Shown here: piece after piece, positions 1 through 7,877 of the stretch
Numbering within the stretch: the first letter of the stretch is position 1
Layout: each line of letters starts with the position of its first letter
From: Desulfobacter hydrogenophilus
GTDB lineage: Bacteria; Desulfobacterota; Desulfobacteria; Desulfobacterales; Desulfobacteraceae
Reading direction: 5' to 3'
NCBI RefSeq assembly: GCF_004319545.1
Contig: NZ_CP036313.1
Location: 2,606,501 to 2,670,500, forward strand
Length of the DNA stretch: 64,000 nt
Translations under genes and position numbers: made by a program
Notes under the pieces: generated by a model
Seen by the model: the letters and a program-made list of their open reading frames with translations, nothing else
What the model was told of the DNA's origin: nothing
Databases searched by the model: none

Positions 1-264
1 GAAACTGAATTAAATAGTTTGCCCCTCAAGAAACAATTTGAAGTTCTTTTAAATCAATACCCCCGGAGAACCGGGAAATGGCAAGCCTGGATGAATTTTA
101 AAAAACTTGTTCAGGCTGGAGAAATACCAAAAACATCAAAACTTTTACAAATCATTGAAAAAAACAAGATGTCCCAGGGCTGGCAACGAGATAATGGCCG
201 CTGGATACCGGGACTATCAAAGTTTTTGAAAGAAAGACGATGGTTAGATGAAATTAATACTTAG
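1..264 (+). CDS. C-terminal end of a replication-type protein (partial)
   Basis: The reading frame is open from the first base and ends at 264, so only about 87 C-terminal residues are visible. The tail has an aromatic/basic pattern (WQRDNGRWIPGLSKFLKERR near the end) that resembles the last segment of phage and plasmid replication proteins, where a 'G.yIP....WL....W' block is common. The stop overlaps the start of the next gene by 17 bases, so it is probably the upstream partner in the same operon. No catalytic motif is visible in this piece. The assignment to replication is inference from the tail pattern; a helix-turn-helix protein of other function would look similar. Confidence 0.4.
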   Translation, partial: ETELNSLPLKKQFEVLLNQYPRRTGKWQAWMNFKKLVQAGEIPKTSKLLQIIEKNKMSQGWQRDNGRWIPGLSKFLKERRWLDEINT

Positions 265-1231
265 CACAGAAAACACCGGCACGGAAAGCCAGGATCAGGT
301 TATAGAACTGGCAATTATTGACGCAGATACAGCCCAGATACTTTTTAATCAACGGTTCAAACCATCTGTTTTTATAAAGGACCAGGCTGCAGCTGTACAC
401 GGCATTACCCTTGGTGCCCTGGCACATATCAAGACCTGGGCAGATTACCATGATCATATTCTTGAGATCATTAAAAGTGCAGAATCGATAATGACCTATA
501 ACGCCGATTTTGACTTCAGGTTAATGCGGCAGACTGCAGAGGCGTTTGATCGTGTCTGGCCGCAACTTATCCCGCCATGCCGGGATTTAAGGGCAGCATA
601 TGCTGATATAGCTCAGATTGAATTCAACGAATATTACGGTACCTGGAAATGGCAAAAATTAGAAGTGGCCTGTCGGCAGCAGGGTATTGATGTGTCTGAC
701 ATCAAAACGCACAATGCGCTTGATGACTGCAGGGCAACACAACGGCTGTATAAAAAATTGCAAGGGGCTTTTGACGCATATTGGAAACCGTTTGTTAAAC
801 CTCAGTCCACTAAGTATGAAGAATTTAAAGAAAATATAGAAGAAATATCACAGCTGTTTTCTCAAGGCTTATCCATAAGTCATATTCATCAAAAACTTAT
901 TCAGGACGGTAAAATAACCTTGTCGTACACGCATTTTACCAAATTTTTTAAAGACTATACAGAAACTTATGTGTCTTTAGCCGAGTTGCCCGCGCCCAGG
1001 CTTACGCCGAAAACAGGACCTAAATCAGCCCAAGACAGAGAAATTGAGTTCCAAGCCAACAAGCATGAAATTATTGTGCTTTTAAACAAGGGGTACTCCA
1101 AGGCCCGAATTCATAGAATGCTTAAGAAGCAAGGTAAATGGAATACCAGTTATGCCAATTTCACAGAAATCTGCCGCCAGTATAACGTCAGAAAACACCA
1201 TAAACTCGATATAAACAAGGCTTTAAAATGA
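248..1231 (+). CDS. DnaQ-like (DEDDh) exonuclease domain fused to two TraK-like modules
   Basis: 327 residues. The N-terminal 170 residues follow the DEDDh 3'-5' exonuclease fold: an ILSTENTG block (residues 4-11), YNADFDF near 84-90 and HNALDD at 155-160. The first catalytic Asp of the usual DTETTG motif is Ser6 here, while Glu8 and the His/Asp end motif remain, so catalysis may be weakened. Residues about 195-240 and 270-313 are two copies of a helical module with a SY.xF ending, similar to TraK of IncP plasmids, the oriT-binding protein that bends DNA. It overlaps both neighbours (17 and 4 bases). The fusion suggests an exonuclease-like domain delivered to transfer DNA; that role is inference. 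Confidence 0.7.
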   Translation: MKLILSTENTGTESQDQVIELAIIDADTAQILFNQRFKPSVFIKDQAAAVHGITLGALAHIKTWADYHDHILEIIKSAESIMTYNADFDFRLMRQTAEAFDRVWPQLIPPCRDLRAAYADIAQIEFNEYYGTWKWQKLEVACRQQGIDVSDIKTHNALDDCRATQRLYKKLQGAFDAYWKPFVKPQSTKYEEFKENIEEISQLFSQGLSISHIHQKLIQDGKITLSYTHFTKFFKDYTETYVSLAELPAPRLTPKTGPKSAQDREIEFQANKHEIIVLLNKGYSKARIHRMLKKQGKWNTSYANFTEICRQYNVRKHHKLDINKALK

Positions 1232-1584
1232 ATTTAAAACCGACATGTAAAAGTCAATATTTGGCAGTCCACAGTGAAGCCAGGCAGCTGCTGGACCAGG
1301 GTTACACGAAAAAAACAGTTTTTGATTATTTTGTGGCCCAGAAAAAAATCACAATGTCATACAAAGCCTGGGTGAAAATTGTTGATAACTACGACCAGAA
1401 ATCACCGTTCTCTCGAAAAAAGAAAACTTCAACAGCTCGAAAAACCATAGGGCAAAGTTTGGGTTCAAAAAAGGGAAAGTTCAGCCATTCAAATGATCCG
1501 TACCCAACTGAAGATACAACTGACTCTATTGTGGAAGAAAAAGAAAATGAAAAACCGTTTAACCTCATTCAAAAGGGTAAATAA
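1228..1584 (+). CDS. TraK-family DNA-binding protein
   Basis: 118 residues, starting inside the stop of the preceding gene (ATGA overlap). Residues about 10-55 repeat the module seen twice in the upstream protein: a helix, a 'LL.QGYTKK' turn, a second helix and the MSYKAWVKIV ending. The family resemblance is to IncP TraK, which wraps oriT DNA in the relaxosome. The second half is lysine- and serine-rich and low in complexity, as expected for a DNA-contacting tail. Position directly before traL and traM agrees with the RP4 order traK-traL-traM, apart from the inserted Rha-type gene. Confidence is moderate because TraK proteins diverge strongly. Confidence 0.6.
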   Translation: MNLKPTCKSQYLAVHSEARQLLDQGYTKKTVFDYFVAQKKITMSYKAWVKIVDNYDQKSPFSRKKKTSTARKTIGQSLGSKKGKFSHSNDPYPTEDTTDSIVEEKENEKPFNLIQKGK

Positions 1585-1688
1585 TACATTGTTATTATTA
1601 AATATAATCAACGGGCGTAAAATTGAGCCCGTTAAACACAGGTAGTGATCTGACAATTTTAAAGCGTTACTTTTTGGGGAGTTTAACG

Positions 1689-2885
1689 ATGGATATGGAA
1701 ATAGGAAAACAAGACGTCAACATTACAGAGACAAACGGGAAACTGATGGTACCGTCGGTAATGGTGGCAGAGCATTTTAAAAAGAGACATGACAACATTA
1801 TCCGAACAATTAAAAGCCTTGAGATACCACAGAATTTTCGACTCCTCAATTTTGAGGAGTCCTCATATATTAACGAACAAAACAAAACACAGCCAGCAAT
1901 GAACATGACCCGTGATGGTTTTGTTCTGTTAGTTATGGGGTTCACAGGCAAGAGAGCTATGGAGTGGAAACTCAAATATATTGAGGCATTCAACGCCATG
2001 GAAAAGGCCCAAAAAGACAAATTATATTTAAAAGCCACGTTACAAATACCAATAGACAGTGATCTGACAGTTTTATTGCCCACCGGCGAGTTCGGCATTT
2101 CAAGCTGGAAACTGGCCCGGGAAATAGACCAGCCCCACAATGCCCTTGCAACAAAAATCCATTTTTTGGATATTCCTGCTGCATTCAAGGCAGAAAATTT
2201 TATCCCAATGGGCCATGTGGCAGATCACGGCCCAAGAGAGGATGGTTACGGGATCACCTTGGCCGGTCTTGGCATGATGGGGCATCTCTTTCGCAGCCAG
2301 GTAGCCAAGGCAGCTCAATTAAAAGGGTATGAACAGTTAAAGGCTGTTAACGCCCAAAAAACCCAGGTGGAGACTTTCCAGGTACAGCCAGTTCAAAATG
2401 TTACCCCCCGGTTCCAGCGGGCTAATGTTACTGAAAAAAAAATGCTTGCGCTCAAAGGTTTAATTTCCATTTGGGCATGGATTGAAAATACCACTGCTGA
2501 AAAACTTGAAGCTGAATTATGTGCCTACATGCAGATAACAAACCTGAAAGGCATCACAACGTCGAGTTATGAAAATGCCATGGAATACATTTGGTCAGGC
2601 ATGAACATGCTGCAGAATGATTTTATAGACCTTTGTGCTGAGGAAGAATTACAGCCTTTAAGGGGCTTGTTTGATTTTATGGCCTATTACGATGACAGAA
2701 TAAATTATGAATCTTTGTTTAATAATTTCAAAAAAACTCACCAATTTGAAGATTTCACCAAAGTTTCCAAAAAGGATTTTCAAAAAATCATAATGTTAGC
2801 CTGGGGCACCATGTATGCCATGTGTCTCGGTGATAAATCCGGATGCTGCAAAGCAAGCTGCATCCATAACCAATTAAAAGGATAA
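1689..2885 (+). CDS. Rha-family phage regulatory protein
   Basis: 398 residues from the ATG at 1689, chosen because GGGGAG lies 7 bases upstream; an earlier TTG (1623) has no ribosome-binding site. Residues about 10-100 match the Rha (pRha) domain: VPSVMVAEHFKKRHDNIIRT, a central F..S.Y.....K..PA..MTRDGF stretch and GKRAMEWKLKYIEAFN. Rha proteins are small phage-encoded regulators that interfere with lambdoid phage growth when IHF is lacking. The remaining 290 residues match nothing I recognise. The gene sits between traK- and traL-like genes, where IncP plasmids have none, so it looks like an insertion into the transfer operon. A role in host-range or phage interference is inference. Confidence 0.7.
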   Translation: MDMEIGKQDVNITETNGKLMVPSVMVAEHFKKRHDNIIRTIKSLEIPQNFRLLNFEESSYINEQNKTQPAMNMTRDGFVLLVMGFTGKRAMEWKLKYIEAFNAMEKAQKDKLYLKATLQIPIDSDLTVLLPTGEFGISSWKLAREIDQPHNALATKIHFLDIPAAFKAENFIPMGHVADHGPREDGYGITLAGLGMMGHLFRSQVAKAAQLKGYEQLKAVNAQKTQVETFQVQPVQNVTPRFQRANVTEKKMLALKGLISIWAWIENTTAEKLEAELCAYMQITNLKGITTSSYENAMEYIWSGMNMLQNDFIDLCAEEELQPLRGLFDFMAYYDDRINYESLFNNFKKTHQFEDFTKVSKKDFQKIIMLAWGTMYAMCLGDKSGCCKASCIHNQLKG

Positions 2886-2888
2886 AAA

Positions 2889-3626
2889 ATGGCAGCTATA
2901 AATATGATCCTGCAAGGTAAGGGCGGTGTTGGGAAAAGTTTTACAGCCAGTCTGTTAAGTCAGTATTTGCTTGATAGAGATCAGTTGGTCGGATGTTTTG
3001 ATGCTGATCCGGTTAATGCAACCCTGACAGCTTATGCATCATTAAAAGCAACAAAAATCGAAATCATGGAAGGAGATTCCATCAACAGCCGGCTGTTTGA
3101 CACCATGATAGAAAAATTACTTCAGTTGCCGGATAAAGCTTTCGCTGTCATTGACAGCGGCGCCAGCACATTTGTTCCCCTGGCTGCTTACATGTCAGAA
3201 AACAATGTTGCCGATTTCCTGAAAGACAGCGGCCACAACCTTACGCTGCATACCTTGATCACCGGCGGTCAGGCCGAAGGTGATACCATCCAGGGCCTTG
3301 CATCCTTGATGGAAGGTTTTCCGGACACCCCTATAACAGTATGGGTAAATCCTTTCTTCGGTCAAATTGAATTTAAAAACCACAAACTGGAAAAGGCCAA
3401 CCGGGATCAGGGCGGCACCACCATTATTTTGCCGACGTATAAAAAAGAAACCTTTGGCTATGATTTAGAGCTGATGCTCAAATCTCGCCTGACATTTGCC
3501 CAGGCAATCAATTCCGGCAAATTCAACGTCATGGCTAAACAGCGGCTTAAAATAGCCAGGGATGAAATCTGGAGCATCATGGATGAATCCGGCTTGATCA
3601 TTGATGCCCAGGAACAGCAGGAATGA
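2889..3626 (+). CDS. traL: Conjugal transfer ATPase TraL
   Basis: 245 residues. It carries the deviant Walker A of the ParA/MinD superfamily, KGGVGKS at residues 11-17, followed by a DADPVNATL block typical of IncP TraL, where DTDPVNATF is usual. The later LKxETFGYDLE...RLTFAQAI and RQRLKIARDE segments also follow RP4 TraL. TraL is a predicted cytoplasmic ATPase of the Tra1 region whose exact job is unsettled. It starts 3 bases after the Rha-type gene and its stop overlaps the next gene by 4 bases, so translation is probably coupled. The match runs over the full family length. Confidence 0.85.
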   Translation: MAAINMILQGKGGVGKSFTASLLSQYLLDRDQLVGCFDADPVNATLTAYASLKATKIEIMEGDSINSRLFDTMIEKLLQLPDKAFAVIDSGASTFVPLAAYMSENNVADFLKDSGHNLTLHTLITGGQAEGDTIQGLASLMEGFPDTPITVWVNPFFGQIEFKNHKLEKANRDQGGTTIILPTYKKETFGYDLELMLKSRLTFAQAINSGKFNVMAKQRLKIARDEIWSIMDESGLIIDAQEQQE

Positions 3627-3883
3627 AAAACAAAATCCAGGCAGAAATAGCCAAAAGGCACAAAATGACAGTCTGTGACAATGATCCGATCTGGATCGTT
3701 GCAACTGTGTGTGAACTTATGGCCGAAGAATATTCACAAAAACTGTCTGACCAGCAAGATCTTTTTGCAGAAAAATTCAAAGAAAAAATCAAGGAGGTGA
3801 ACAAAAAAACAAACACGCTGAATATAGTGATCGCCGTGCTTCTCGGCATCATTATAGGTCTGTCAATTCAACTGATTATTTAA
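3623..3883 (+). CDS. traM: TraM-like small membrane protein
   Basis: 86 residues, ATGA overlap with traL. The N-terminus has the pattern of IncP TraM (Ei..rH.mtv..nDPIWIVAT), then a charged, probably coiled-coil stretch at 38-65, then one C-terminal hydrophobic helix (LNIVIAVLLGIIIGLSIQLI). This is shorter than RP4 TraM (about 145 residues), but the order traK-traL-traM supports it. It is likely anchored in the inner membrane with its N-terminus in the cytoplasm. Function in RP4 is an accessory role in transfer; nothing in the sequence adds to that. Confidence 0.65.
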   Translation: MKNKIQAEIAKRHKMTVCDNDPIWIVATVCELMAEEYSQKLSDQQDLFAEKFKEKIKEVNKKTNTLNIVIAVLLGIIIGLSIQLII

Positions 3884-3898
3884 AGAGGAGTTTTAGAA

Positions 3899-4219
3899 AT
3901 GAAGAAATACTTACCGTTACTTGCGCCAGCCTTTCTTTTTTTTGGCGTTATCACCTTTGTTGATTCTGCTTTTGCATCAACAATTTCAGAGTTTGAAACA
4001 CCGGCAGAAACCTTGATGGAAACCTTACGCGGGCCGTGGGCCAAATCAGTTGCCATACTGATGATCCTAGCGGCTGCTTTTGTGATGTGGTTCAAAAAAG
4101 ACGATTTGGACGGAATGACAAAAGGTTTTCTTGTTGTTGTCTGCATCATATCCGTGCTGGCCCTGGCAGAACCGATCATTGATACGCTGTTCACATTCGG
4201 CAGCGGCGCATTAATATAG
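3899..4219 (+). CDS. trbC: TrbC/VirB2-type conjugative pilin precursor
   Basis: 106 residues with a GAGGAG ribosome-binding site. There is a signal peptide (KK at the N-terminus, hydrophobic core, likely cut after AFA near residue 25), then two hydrophobic segments around residues 45-60 and 73-92 joined by a short polar loop (KKDDLDG). This is the standard VirB2/TrbC pilin layout. In IncP systems the peptidase TraF (present here at 19341) trims and cyclises TrbC. The gene leads the mating-pair-formation cluster, directly before the trbD-trbE fusion. Confidence 0.85.
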   Translation: MKKYLPLLAPAFLFFGVITFVDSAFASTISEFETPAETLMETLRGPWAKSVAILMILAAAFVMWFKKDDLDGMTKGFLVVVCIISVLALAEPIIDTLFTFGSGALI

Positions 4220-4232
4220 GAGCATTATTATA

Positions 4233-6962
4233 ATGCGAAGGATAGCAATACATCGTTCATTACATCGTTCAGACCTGATCATGGGCATAGAGCGGGATTT
4301 GCTTTTCCCGATTGGTATAGCCGCTGGCGTGCTGATTGTATCCAGCGGCAACCGCCCCTGGCAGATATTGATAGGTCTGATAATTCTGTCGGGTGGGTTT
4401 GCCTTGGCCAGGAAAGCAAATAAAAAAGAGCCGATTCTTTCAAAGGTTTTCCGGCAGCATGTCCAGCACAAGAAATTTTACCCGGCCAAAGACAGCCCAA
4501 AGTTACCTCATAAATCTATTCATTACGATGCCATGAGCAGAAAAGAAAAGGGCCTGCAAAGTCTTTTGCAGTATGCTGTGATGGCAGATAATGGGATTAT
4601 TCTTTGTAAAAACGGTTCGTTCCTGGTGGGCTATGAAATAACAACCAGGGACACAGACAGTTCGACTGATACAGACCTTGAGAACTTCTCCACTTCTATA
4701 TCCGCATCTTTAAAAAATTTAGGCGATGGTTTCACCCTGCACTTTGACTGTATCCGGAGCCCGGAAGATTATTATCCTGATAAAAATGAAAATCATTTCC
4801 CTGACAAAATCACCAGAGCCATTGATAATGAAAGAAGGATATATTTCAAAAAAGGTAAGCATTTTCGCACAACTCATTATCTTTTTATCACCTGGAAGCC
4901 GGATATATCAGCGCAGAAAATGGATTCCTTTTTATATACAGAAGAAAAGGATGAACGCCAGAGAACAAAAGGGGATGATGCCGGTGTTAAGGCGTTAAAA
5001 ACTTTTCAAAATAACCTGGTCGAAATAGAGGACAGGCTTTTGTTGTCTTTTCAGCTTCGGCAACTCAAGGATATATACCTCCAAAATGGCATATATTCAG
5101 AAATTCTGGAAATTATCAACTTTATTATCACGGGGGAACGCCACAAAATAAAATTGCCGAAAATCCCTATGTATCTTGATTATCTTTTATCCTCCCAAGA
5201 TGTCACGGGCGGCATAGTCCCGAAAATCGCGGATAAATATATAAGTGTCGTTGCCATTGACGGTTTTCCGGCAGAATCTTACCCAATGATGCTGTCTGGT
5301 TTAGACAGTTTATCCATACCGTACCGGTTTAACACCCGTTATATCTGTATGGATCAATGGACAGCCTTGCAGCAGATAGAAAATTACAGGAAGAGCTGGT
5401 CTCAAAAAATAATTGGTTTCTTTGACAAGCTTTTCAATAACGCCAAAGCAAAACCAAACAAAGATGCCGCCTTGATGGCCGGAGATGCGGAGGAAGCATA
5501 TTTAATTAATCAATCCGGATTTGTGGGGTTCGGTTATTTTTCCGGCAACATCATTCTGCTAAATGAAGATAAAGAGTTGTTGCAGACGCAAACCAGGGAC
5601 ATCCGTAAAGTGGTTTTATCCCAAGGCTTTTCTGCCCGGGTAGAAACCCTGAACGCCCTGGAAGGCTGGCTTGGAACCCACCCGGCAAACAATTATTCTA
5701 ACCTGCGCCGCATTATTTTGCACAGTCTGAATCTTGCTGACATTTTACCGTTGTCAACAATATATGCGGGATTTGCGACAGCCCCATGTCCTTTTTATCC
5801 ACCAGGATCACCGCCGCTTATGTATGCTGCCACGGATGGATCAACCCCTTTCCGGCTGAACCTGCATGTAGGGGATTTAGGCCACACTCTGATTTTTGGC
5901 CCCACTGGTGCTGGTAAATCTGTTTTGCTGGCCATGATAGCCGCTCAGTTCCGGAGGTATAAGGATGCGTGTATTTTTGCATTTGATAAGGGATTGTCAA
6001 TGTTTTCCCTGGTCACTGCTGCAGGCGGCACCCATTATCACATTGCCGGTGATGACAGCTCGCTTGCTTTTTGCCCTTTAAAATATATTGATACTGATGC
6101 TGAACAGGCATGGGCTGAAGATTGGATAACCACCCTGGTCACCCTGCAGAAAGTTGATATCAAACCCGAACACCGAACAGCTATACATGACGCTGTTACA
6201 CAAATCAGAAACTCTCCGGGTCAGCATCGCACATTAAGCAACCTGTATCATTATATCCAGCACCAGGAACTCAAAGAGGCGATCCAGCATTATACAAACC
6301 AGGGAGCCATGGGCAAGCTCCTTGATGCCCCTGCCGATTCCATGACCCTGGAAAATTATACAGTGTTTGAAATCGAAGATTTAATGAATCTTGGCGAAGA
6401 AAACTTAATCCCGGTGCTTTTGTATATTTTTCACCGCATAGAGAAAGCATTTAAAGGGCAGCCAAGCATACTGATCCTGGACGAAGCCTGGATCATGCTG
6501 GGGCATCCTGTTTTTCAGCAAAAAATACGAGAGTGGTTAAAAGTACTCAGAAAGGCCAATTGTGCTGTTGTCCTTGCCACCCAAAGTCTTTCTGATGCCA
6601 AAAATTCAGGTCTTTTAGATGTGCTGTCGGAAAGCTGCCCAACCAAAATATTTTTACCAAACCAGGATGCAGAGAAAGACACTCAACAAGGACTCTACCA
6701 CGGCCTGGGCCTCAATTCCACCCAGGTTAAAATCATCGCACAGGCCCGGCCAAAACGTGAATATTACGTGACCTCTTCACAGGGTAGCCGCCTGATCAAC
6801 TTATCTTTATCCCCCCTGGCCCTGTCATTTGCCGGAGTATCGGGCAAAGGAGATATTGCCGCAATTAAGAATTTAATAAATGAGTACGGCCCTGAATGGC
6901 CGACACAATGGCTGCATGCCAGAAGTATTGAAATACCTCAAAATTTAAGGAGCTTAAAATGA
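4233..6962 (+). CDS. trbE: TrbD-TrbE fusion (VirB3-VirB4), type IV secretion ATPase
   Basis: 909 residues. Residues 1-90 are a TrbD/VirB3-like membrane unit: the IHRSLHR...LIMGIERDLLF signature and two hydrophobic stretches, followed by the FYPAKDSPK ending typical of TrbD. The rest is TrbE/VirB4, with Walker A GPTGAGKS near residue 556 and Walker B SILILDEAW near 747, then the RKANCAVVLATQS motif. IncP plasmids encode TrbD and TrbE separately; a natural VirB3-VirB4 fusion is known in other systems. The protein powers pilus assembly and DNA transfer at the inner membrane. AGGAG lies 10 bases before the start, and the stop overlaps trbJ. Confidence 0.9.
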   Translation: MRRIAIHRSLHRSDLIMGIERDLLFPIGIAAGVLIVSSGNRPWQILIGLIILSGGFALARKANKKEPILSKVFRQHVQHKKFYPAKDSPKLPHKSIHYDAMSRKEKGLQSLLQYAVMADNGIILCKNGSFLVGYEITTRDTDSSTDTDLENFSTSISASLKNLGDGFTLHFDCIRSPEDYYPDKNENHFPDKITRAIDNERRIYFKKGKHFRTTHYLFITWKPDISAQKMDSFLYTEEKDERQRTKGDDAGVKALKTFQNNLVEIEDRLLLSFQLRQLKDIYLQNGIYSEILEIINFIITGERHKIKLPKIPMYLDYLLSSQDVTGGIVPKIADKYISVVAIDGFPAESYPMMLSGLDSLSIPYRFNTRYICMDQWTALQQIENYRKSWSQKIIGFFDKLFNNAKAKPNKDAALMAGDAEEAYLINQSGFVGFGYFSGNIILLNEDKELLQTQTRDIRKVVLSQGFSARVETLNALEGWLGTHPANNYSNLRRIILHSLNLADILPLSTIYAGFATAPCPFYPPGSPPLMYAATDGSTPFRLNLHVGDLGHTLIFGPTGAGKSVLLAMIAAQFRRYKDACIFAFDKGLSMFSLVTAAGGTHYHIAGDDSSLAFCPLKYIDTDAEQAWAEDWITTLVTLQKVDIKPEHRTAIHDAVTQIRNSPGQHRTLSNLYHYIQHQELKEAIQHYTNQGAMGKLLDAPADSMTLENYTVFEIEDLMNLGEENLIPVLLYIFHRIEKAFKGQPSILILDEAWIMLGHPVFQQKIREWLKVLRKANCAVVLATQSLSDAKNSGLLDVLSESCPTKIFLPNQDAEKDTQQGLYHGLGLNSTQVKIIAQARPKREYYVTSSQGSRLINLSLSPLALSFAGVSGKGDIAAIKNLINEYGPEWPTQWLHARSIEIPQNLRSLK

Positions 6963-7708
6963 GAAAAAAAATTCAAACTGCAATGATATTGCTAACTTTT
7001 ATTACCTTTATCAATGTGTCAATGGCCGGTATCCCTGTTACATGCATTAATTGTTCAACCATGTTCACGCAGCTTTTAGAATATGTCAAAGATATTGAAC
7101 AGTTAATGGAAGCAGTAAAGAGATATGAACAGTTGGTAAAACAAACTGAGAACATGGTTAAAAACACGATAAATTTACCCTCTAATTTAAAATCAAATCT
7201 TGAATCTCAAATCATGACAGCGGTTGACAACGTGACCCGTTTGAAATCGTACAAGGCTGATATGGATGCACTTTATAAAATTTTTACTGAGACCTGGCCG
7301 GAATTACGGGACTTAAAAATTGATGACGTATTAATGCAAGATCGTATTGAAATGCAGTTAGATCAATTTTCAAAGGCCTCTGAGAAAATTGATAATGTTT
7401 TACAGTCTAATTTTCAGCTTACCGGCCAGCAGTTACAAGACCTCCAGGATTCAGGGGATTTCGATGATTACTTGGACAATCTTCTTTCGAGCAAAACCGG
7501 CAGACAGCAGGCAATTGAAGCCGGCAACCAGATCAACGCCCTCACCGTCAATGAAATGAGACAGACAAGGGCCTTGCTGGCTAATTATGTTCAGGCTCAG
7601 ACTGCGGCTTTGGCTCAAGAACACAATGCTACAAAGTTAAAGGATGCTGATTTGCAGCAGGAAATGGAAATTGGGGTGGACCGAACAGATGCACTTATCA
7701 TTCCATAA
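6959..7708 (+). CDS. trbJ: TrbJ (VirB5-like) transfer protein
   Basis: 249 residues, ATGA overlap with the trbE stop. A signal peptide covers about residues 1-24 (cut after SMA). The mature protein begins with a CINCSTMFTQ block and then long amphipathic helices rich in Q, E and L (EYVKDIEQLMEAVKRYEQLV), the hallmark of TrbJ/VirB5. These periplasmic proteins are minor pilus or tip components. The stop (TAA at 7706) is followed at once by the end of the small minus-strand gene described below, instead of the plus-strand trbK found here in RP4. Confidence 0.85.
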   Translation: MRKKIQTAMILLTFITFINVSMAGIPVTCINCSTMFTQLLEYVKDIEQLMEAVKRYEQLVKQTENMVKNTINLPSNLKSNLESQIMTAVDNVTRLKSYKADMDALYKIFTETWPELRDLKIDDVLMQDRIEMQLDQFSKASEKIDNVLQSNFQLTGQQLQDLQDSGDFDDYLDNLLSSKTGRQQAIEAGNQINALTVNEMRQTRALLANYVQAQTAALAQEHNATKLKDADLQQEMEIGVDRTDALIIP

Positions 7709-7709
7709 A

Positions 7710-7877
7710 TCATGGAGTGATAACCGCGTCAGCTCTATCTATCCCCACTTTTTTCTCTTGTGCTTCGATTTTTTTCCACTCGGGCTCAGCGTCACCGGAT
7801 ACACTGATATAAACGCCAATACTGATACTAATGGCGATAACAATGGAGATGGTAAGAATGATCAAATTTTTAGACAT
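7710..7877 (-). CDS. Small minus-strand membrane protein between trbJ and trbL
   Basis: A 55-codon frame on the minus strand, ATG at 7877 and TGA at 7710. It opens MSKNLI and is followed by about 20 residues of Ile/Val/Ser forming one membrane helix, then a charged tail (EPEWKKIEAQEKKVGIDR). AGGAGT lies at 7890-7885, 7 bases before the ATG, and a promoter-like pair lies at 7943-7915. The gene exactly fills the trbJ-trbL gap and overlaps the first 20 bases of trbL. In RP4 this slot holds trbK, an entry-exclusion lipoprotein, on the operon strand. This one has no lipobox. A role in entry exclusion, as a small regulator, or as a toxin-like peptide is open. Confidence 0.6.
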   Translation of the reverse strand: MSKNLIILTISIVIAISISIGVYISVSGDAEPEWKKIEAQEKKVGIDRADAVITP

